NCBI GenBank assembly: GCA_003444795.1
Contig: DLWR01000003.1
Location: 1 to 9,002 of the forward strand
From: Cryomorphaceae bacterium
GTDB lineage: Bacteria; Bacteroidota; Bacteroidia; Flavobacteriales; Schleiferiaceae
Reading direction: 5' to 3'
DNA: 9,002 bases
The notes beneath the pieces are model-generated. The model had not been told where the DNA came from. It saw only the letters and a program-made list of their open reading frames with translations, and did not search any database. The position numbers and the translations under genes are program-made. Below, piece by piece: positions 5,995-9,002 of this stretch (its first letter is position 1; each line of letters starts with the position of its first letter).

Positions 5995-6792
5995 ATGCGG
6001 AACGTCCTGCGGTTCATCCTTCGCTACCGCATCCTCCTCACTTTGCTACTGATGCAGGTGAGCGGGCTCTACCTGACGTACCGCTCCTCACCCATGCATG
6101 AAAGTTTCTATTGGAGCCGTGTCCTAGGGGCGCAGGCCGAATGGAACCGCACCCGCGACGGTTGGAAAGCCTATTTTGCCCTCGAACAGACCAACCAAGC
6201 CCTTCAAGCGGAGAATGCGATGCTCCGCGCGCAACTCAGCCAACCTGCTGCCCGACCCATCAACGCCGTCGACAGCAACCAATTTGTCTGGGTCTCTGGG
6301 CAGGTGATATACGGCACCTCGCATCTATTGAATAATGTTCTCATCCTAAACCGAGGTCGCGCAGAAGGCGTTGAGCCCGGACAAGGCGTCCTATCTCCGA
6401 CTGGAGTGTTGGGGGTTGTCAGTCAGGTCAATGAGCATTTTGCCAAGGTGACCTCCCTGCTGCACGCGGAGTCCCGAATTTCAGGTACGGTAGCCCGAAC
6501 TGGATACTTTGGCACGGTGGTCTGGTCGGGAGGTGCCCCCAATTTGGTCGATTATATTGACTTACCCATTGAAGCTCAAGTAGTGGTGGGCGATACCATT
6601 GTAACGGATGCACGTTCCGCTCTCTTCCCTTCCGGATGGCCCATTGGCCGAGTCGTTGGAGTGGAAACGGACTCCTCCCTTTTCACGCAAAGCGCTGTGC
6701 TCGAAGTTTGGGGCAGCATCAGCCGTCAGCAGCCCGCCTACATTGTGAAAAACGTGCTTGAAGAAGCACAAAATTCCCTCTTAGCACCATGA
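5995..6792 (+). CDS. mreC: Rod-shape-determining protein MreC
   Basis: MreC is the periplasmic scaffold that links MreB and MreD to PBP2 and stimulates the elongation transpeptidase. This 265-aa protein has the standard layout: a short basic cytoplasmic tail, one membrane helix (about 10-28), a linker, a coiled coil rich in Leu, Ala, Glu and Gln (about 62-82), and the double beta-barrel core (about 95-250). Core marks include NVLILNRGRAEGVEPGQGV (114-132), SPTGVLGVVSQV (134-145), the GDTIVTDARSALFPSGWPIG region (199-218) and a final VLEVWG strand. The end is a short Glu/Gln/Ala tail, without the long Pro-rich tails seen in some relatives. It begins 3 nt after the mreB stop. Its TGA overlaps the mreD ATG in an ATGA junction, which implies translational coupling. 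Confidence 0.95.
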   Translation: MRNVLRFILRYRILLTLLLMQVSGLYLTYRSSPMHESFYWSRVLGAQAEWNRTRDGWKAYFALEQTNQALQAENAMLRAQLSQPAARPINAVDSNQFVWVSGQVIYGTSHLLNNVLILNRGRAEGVEPGQGVLSPTGVLGVVSQVNEHFAKVTSLLHAESRISGTVARTGYFGTVVWSGGAPNLVDYIDLPIEAQVVVGDTIVTDARSALFPSGWPIGRVVGVETDSSLFTQSAVLEVWGSISRQQPAYIVKNVLEEAQNSLLAP

Positions 6793-7298
6793 AGCGCTGG
6801 ACAACTTGGCTCCTGTGGTCATTAGGCATCCTGCTCTTTCAGAGCTTCGTGTTGAGCCAAGTTCAGCTCTATGGCTACTTGAATCCTTACCTCTATATCG
6901 CTTTAGTATTACTCGCTCCAGCCACTTGGAGCCGAATGCAACTCCTCTGGCTGGGTGCCGTTCTAGGTGGATGGATGGACTTCCAGATGCACAGTGGCGG
7001 CATGCACCTCATGGCGAGCACCCTCTTGGCCTATTTCCGTCCTGCCATCCTCTCCTCTGTATTGCCTCGGGCTGCGGAAGAAGGCTTGGGCTTCACAATC
7101 CATGAAATGGGTGCGGGCAAATGGTTAGTTTACACGGCTGTAGCCGTGGCTACGCACCACGGATATCTCTTTGCCGTGGATGCCCATGGGCTCTACAATT
7201 TTTGGGGCTTTGTTTGGCGTACCATCGTTTCTGGAGCAGCGACCGTCCTCTTGCTCTATCTCCTGGGCTTATTGATTAAACCCGAAGAAGGGCGATGA
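6789..7298 (+). CDS. mreD: Rod-shape-determining membrane protein MreD
   Basis: MreD is the polytopic inner-membrane member of the rod complex, contacting MreC and modulating PBP2 activation. The 169-aa protein is strongly hydrophobic, with membrane segments at about 5-25, 33-46, 52-66, 73-89, 110-132 and 142-163. The Bacteroidota-type motif is readable: NPYLYIALVLLAP (32-44), then LGGWMDFQMHSGGMHLMAST (59-78) with the conserved Asp-Gly-His pattern, then LAYFRPAIL (80-88). MreD proteins are weakly conserved, so position between mreC and PBP2 is strong supporting evidence. Both ends overlap their neighbours by 4 nt (ATGA), as expected for coupled translation of a membrane complex. Confidence 0.92.
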   Translation: MKRWTTWLLWSLGILLFQSFVLSQVQLYGYLNPYLYIALVLLAPATWSRMQLLWLGAVLGGWMDFQMHSGGMHLMASTLLAYFRPAILSSVLPRAAEEGLGFTIHEMGAGKWLVYTAVAVATHHGYLFAVDAHGLYNFWGFVWRTIVSGAATVLLLYLLGLLIKPEEGR

Positions 7299-9002
7299 AG
7301 CGGACCAACCTGTACTTCTTCTTACTCATTGGGGCGACGCTCATTTTTGTCGCGCGTTTGTTTTACATCCAAATCATCGACGAGCGCTACACCCTAAGTG
7401 CCGCAAACAATGCCCAGCGCATTGAAAAGATTTTTGCCCCGCGCGGGGTGATGTTGGATCGAAATGGCGAAGTCATGGCCTCCAACCAAATGGCCTATGA
7501 TGTCGAAGCCACCCCTCGATTGATGCACGACATCGATACTGCTCGGCTAGCCCGTCTCCTCGGAGAAGACCTCGATCGCTTGCGCCGAAGCCTTCATCGT
7601 GCGAAGGTGTATTCCCCATTTCGCCCCAGCCCGATTCTCCGGGGATTAACCGCCAACGATTATGCCCGCATTCAAGAAGAAGTCTCATTTTACCCTGGCA
7701 TTGCCCTTCGGCGCCGCATCCTTCGGAAATATTTAAAGCCCACGGGTGGCAACGTGTTAGGCTATGTCTCAGAGGTGAATGACTACATCTTGAGCCGTAA
7801 GCCCGAATACGAATTAGGCGATTACATCGGCATCTCCGGGGTGGAAGCCAGTTATGAAGAGGCACTACGCGGTAGAGCAGGCCGACGCTATATCACCGTT
7901 GACAATCTCAACCGAGATGTGGGGCCCTTCCAAGGGGGTAAGTACGACGAGAAGCCTGTACCTGGATCAAATTTGACCCTAACCTTGGACGCTACGCTTC
8001 AGGCCTACGGAGAGCTACTCATGTCCGGGAAACGCGGCTCCATCGTGGCGATAGAGCCTTCTACCGGCGAGATATTGGCTTTGGTCTCCTCCCCAAGCTA
8101 TGATCCCAACGCACTGGTGGGACGGTATCGCTCGCGCAATTATTCCCTCCTGTACCGCGATTCCATCAACAAGCCTCTGTACGACCGGGGCATTCTGGCT
8201 GAATACCCACCCGGTTCGCCTTTTAAAGTACTTAACGCGCTGATTGCCCTGCAAGAAGGGGTCGTCTCCCCCGAAACCCAGTATACGTGCATCGATGGCT
8301 ACCATTTTGGTCGTCTACACGTGGGCTGCCACTGCAAAGCAGGGACCTTGAATTTACGCGGTAGTATTTCAAAATCCTGCAACAACTACCACTGTCAAAT
8401 TTTGAAGCGAACTTTAGACAAGTACCCCACGGCCTCGCAGGGTATTGACGCTTGGAACAAGCACGTGACCAGCTTTGGTCTAGGCGCATTCCTGGGGGTA
8501 GACCTCCCAACGGGACGAAAAGGCTTTGTCCCCGACGGCAGTTACTACAACCGGGTGTACCGCAGCGACCGGTGGAAATCGCCCACGGTCATTTCGCTCG
8601 CCATTGGCCAAGGAGAATTGGTGGTCACCCCCATACAGTTAGCCAATTTGGCAGCGGCCGTGGCTAACCACGGCTATTGGTATACCCCGCACGTGGTGCG
8701 CCAAGTGGGCATGGACCCCGTCGACCCCGAAATCTACGGTTTCAAACATATCACGACCATTGATTCCGAAAATTTTGACGTCATCATCCAGGGCATGGCC
8801 GATGTCTTTGAATCGGGTACCGCCCGTGCATCCCGACTCGAGGGTCTACCTATGGCAGGAAAAACGGGAACGGCCGAAAACCCTCACGGCCAGGACCACT
8901 CCATCTTTATGGCCTTCGCCCCTGTCGAAAACCCCAAAATTGCCCTTGCCATCATCGTCGAAAATGGTTACTGGGGTTCGCGTTGGGCAGCCCCTATCGA
9001 GA
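7295..9002 (+). CDS. mrdA: Penicillin-binding protein 2, elongation transpeptidase (C-terminus cut by right edge)
   Basis: The frame from the ATG at 7295 is open to the last base (569 complete codons). PBP2 crosslinks peptidoglycan in the periplasm during lateral growth, working with RodA. A single N-terminal membrane anchor lies at about 7-28. The dimerisation/pedestal domain begins with FAPRGVMLDRNGEVMASN (47-64) and continues through LGYVSEVND and GISGVEASYEEALRG. The transpeptidase domain carries all three catalytic motifs: Ser-x-x-Lys as S308-P-F-K311 in YPPGSPFK, Ser-x-Asn as S361-C-N363, and K523-T-G525 in AGKTGTAEN. Five cysteines (332, 345, 347, 362, 367) cluster around the SxN motif, which is unusual for a periplasmic domain. 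The start overlaps mreD in an ATGA junction and has a modest GAAGG upstream. By family length, perhaps 30 to 100 residues are missing. rodA would be expected next. Confidence 0.96.
   Translation, partial: MKRTNLYFFLLIGATLIFVARLFYIQIIDERYTLSAANNAQRIEKIFAPRGVMLDRNGEVMASNQMAYDVEATPRLMHDIDTARLARLLGEDLDRLRRSLHRAKVYSPFRPSPILRGLTANDYARIQEEVSFYPGIALRRRILRKYLKPTGGNVLGYVSEVNDYILSRKPEYELGDYIGISGVEASYEEALRGRAGRRYITVDNLNRDVGPFQGGKYDEKPVPGSNLTLTLDATLQAYGELLMSGKRGSIVAIEPSTGEILALVSSPSYDPNALVGRYRSRNYSLLYRDSINKPLYDRGILAEYPPGSPFKVLNALIALQEGVVSPETQYTCIDGYHFGRLHVGCHCKAGTLNLRGSISKSCNNYHCQILKRTLDKYPTASQGIDAWNKHVTSFGLGAFLGVDLPTGRKGFVPDGSYYNRVYRSDRWKSPTVISLAIGQGELVVTPIQLANLAAAVANHGYWYTPHVVRQVGMDPVDPEIYGFKHITTIDSENFDVIIQGMADVFESGTARASRLEGLPMAGKTGTAENPHGQDHSIFMAFAPVENPKIALAIIVENGYWGSRWAAPIE

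Noticed and set aside
7473..7865. Minus-strand open frame inside mrdA, with others at 8015-8510
   Set aside because: They are opposite a continuous PBP2 frame with all catalytic motifs and carry no independent evidence.
1..9002. CRISPR arrays, tRNA/rRNA genes, insertion sequences, phage or defence genes
   Set aside because: I saw no spaced direct repeats, no cloverleaf or rRNA-like stretches, and no transposase or phage motifs. Almost all of the sequence is accounted for by recognised genes.

Overview
The window is chromosomal DNA from a Bacteroidota bacterium, most likely in or near the Flavobacteriales. Four things point there. MreB, MreC, MreD and PBP2 have Bacteroidota-style sequences, with purH directly upstream of mreB. 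A large secreted protein has Ig/PKD-like repeats of the kind common on surface and type IX-secreted proteins. Upstream regions carry TAnnTTTG-type -7 boxes with AT-rich leaders. Good Shine-Dalgarno sites are nearly absent. Base composition is balanced by eye, which is higher in GC than typical Flavobacterium. The genus cannot be named from this sequence alone.

Layout. Positions 1-1089 (minus) are the first 363 codons of a secreted Ig-like-repeat protein that runs off the left edge. A 197-bp divergent intergenic region (1090-1286) carries a long imperfect hairpin and a perfect 10-bp inverted repeat. Then come two closely spaced plus-strand genes: a DgkA-family integral membrane lipid kinase (1287-1670) and a GAF-fold protein of the free methionine-(R)-sulfoxide reductase family (1682-2104). 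A MacB/FtsX-type ABC permease (2109-3359, minus) converges on them with only 4 nt between stop codons.

From 3430 to the right edge runs one compact plus-strand operon: purH, mreB, mreC, mreD and mrdA (PBP2, cut at the edge). The gaps are 9 and 3 nt, followed by two 4-nt ATGA overlaps. A -7-like box (3398-3405) and an adjacent palindrome lie in the 70-bp divergent gap between the permease gene and purH.

Function. The right half encodes the cell-shape and elongation machinery. MreB filaments on the inner membrane face, the MreC/MreD membrane scaffold and the PBP2 transpeptidase form the rod complex. rodA would be the expected next gene. purH makes IMP at the end of de novo purine synthesis and appears to share the transcript. 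DgkA recycles a lipid alcohol by phosphorylation, and the GAF protein probably repairs oxidised free methionine.

This is largely a conserved housekeeping region. I found no convincing new multi-gene system. The points most worth a second look are the structured intergenic region at 1090-1286, family-residue changes in the GAF protein and DgkA, a cysteine cluster next to the PBP2 active site, and the palindrome at the purH promoter.
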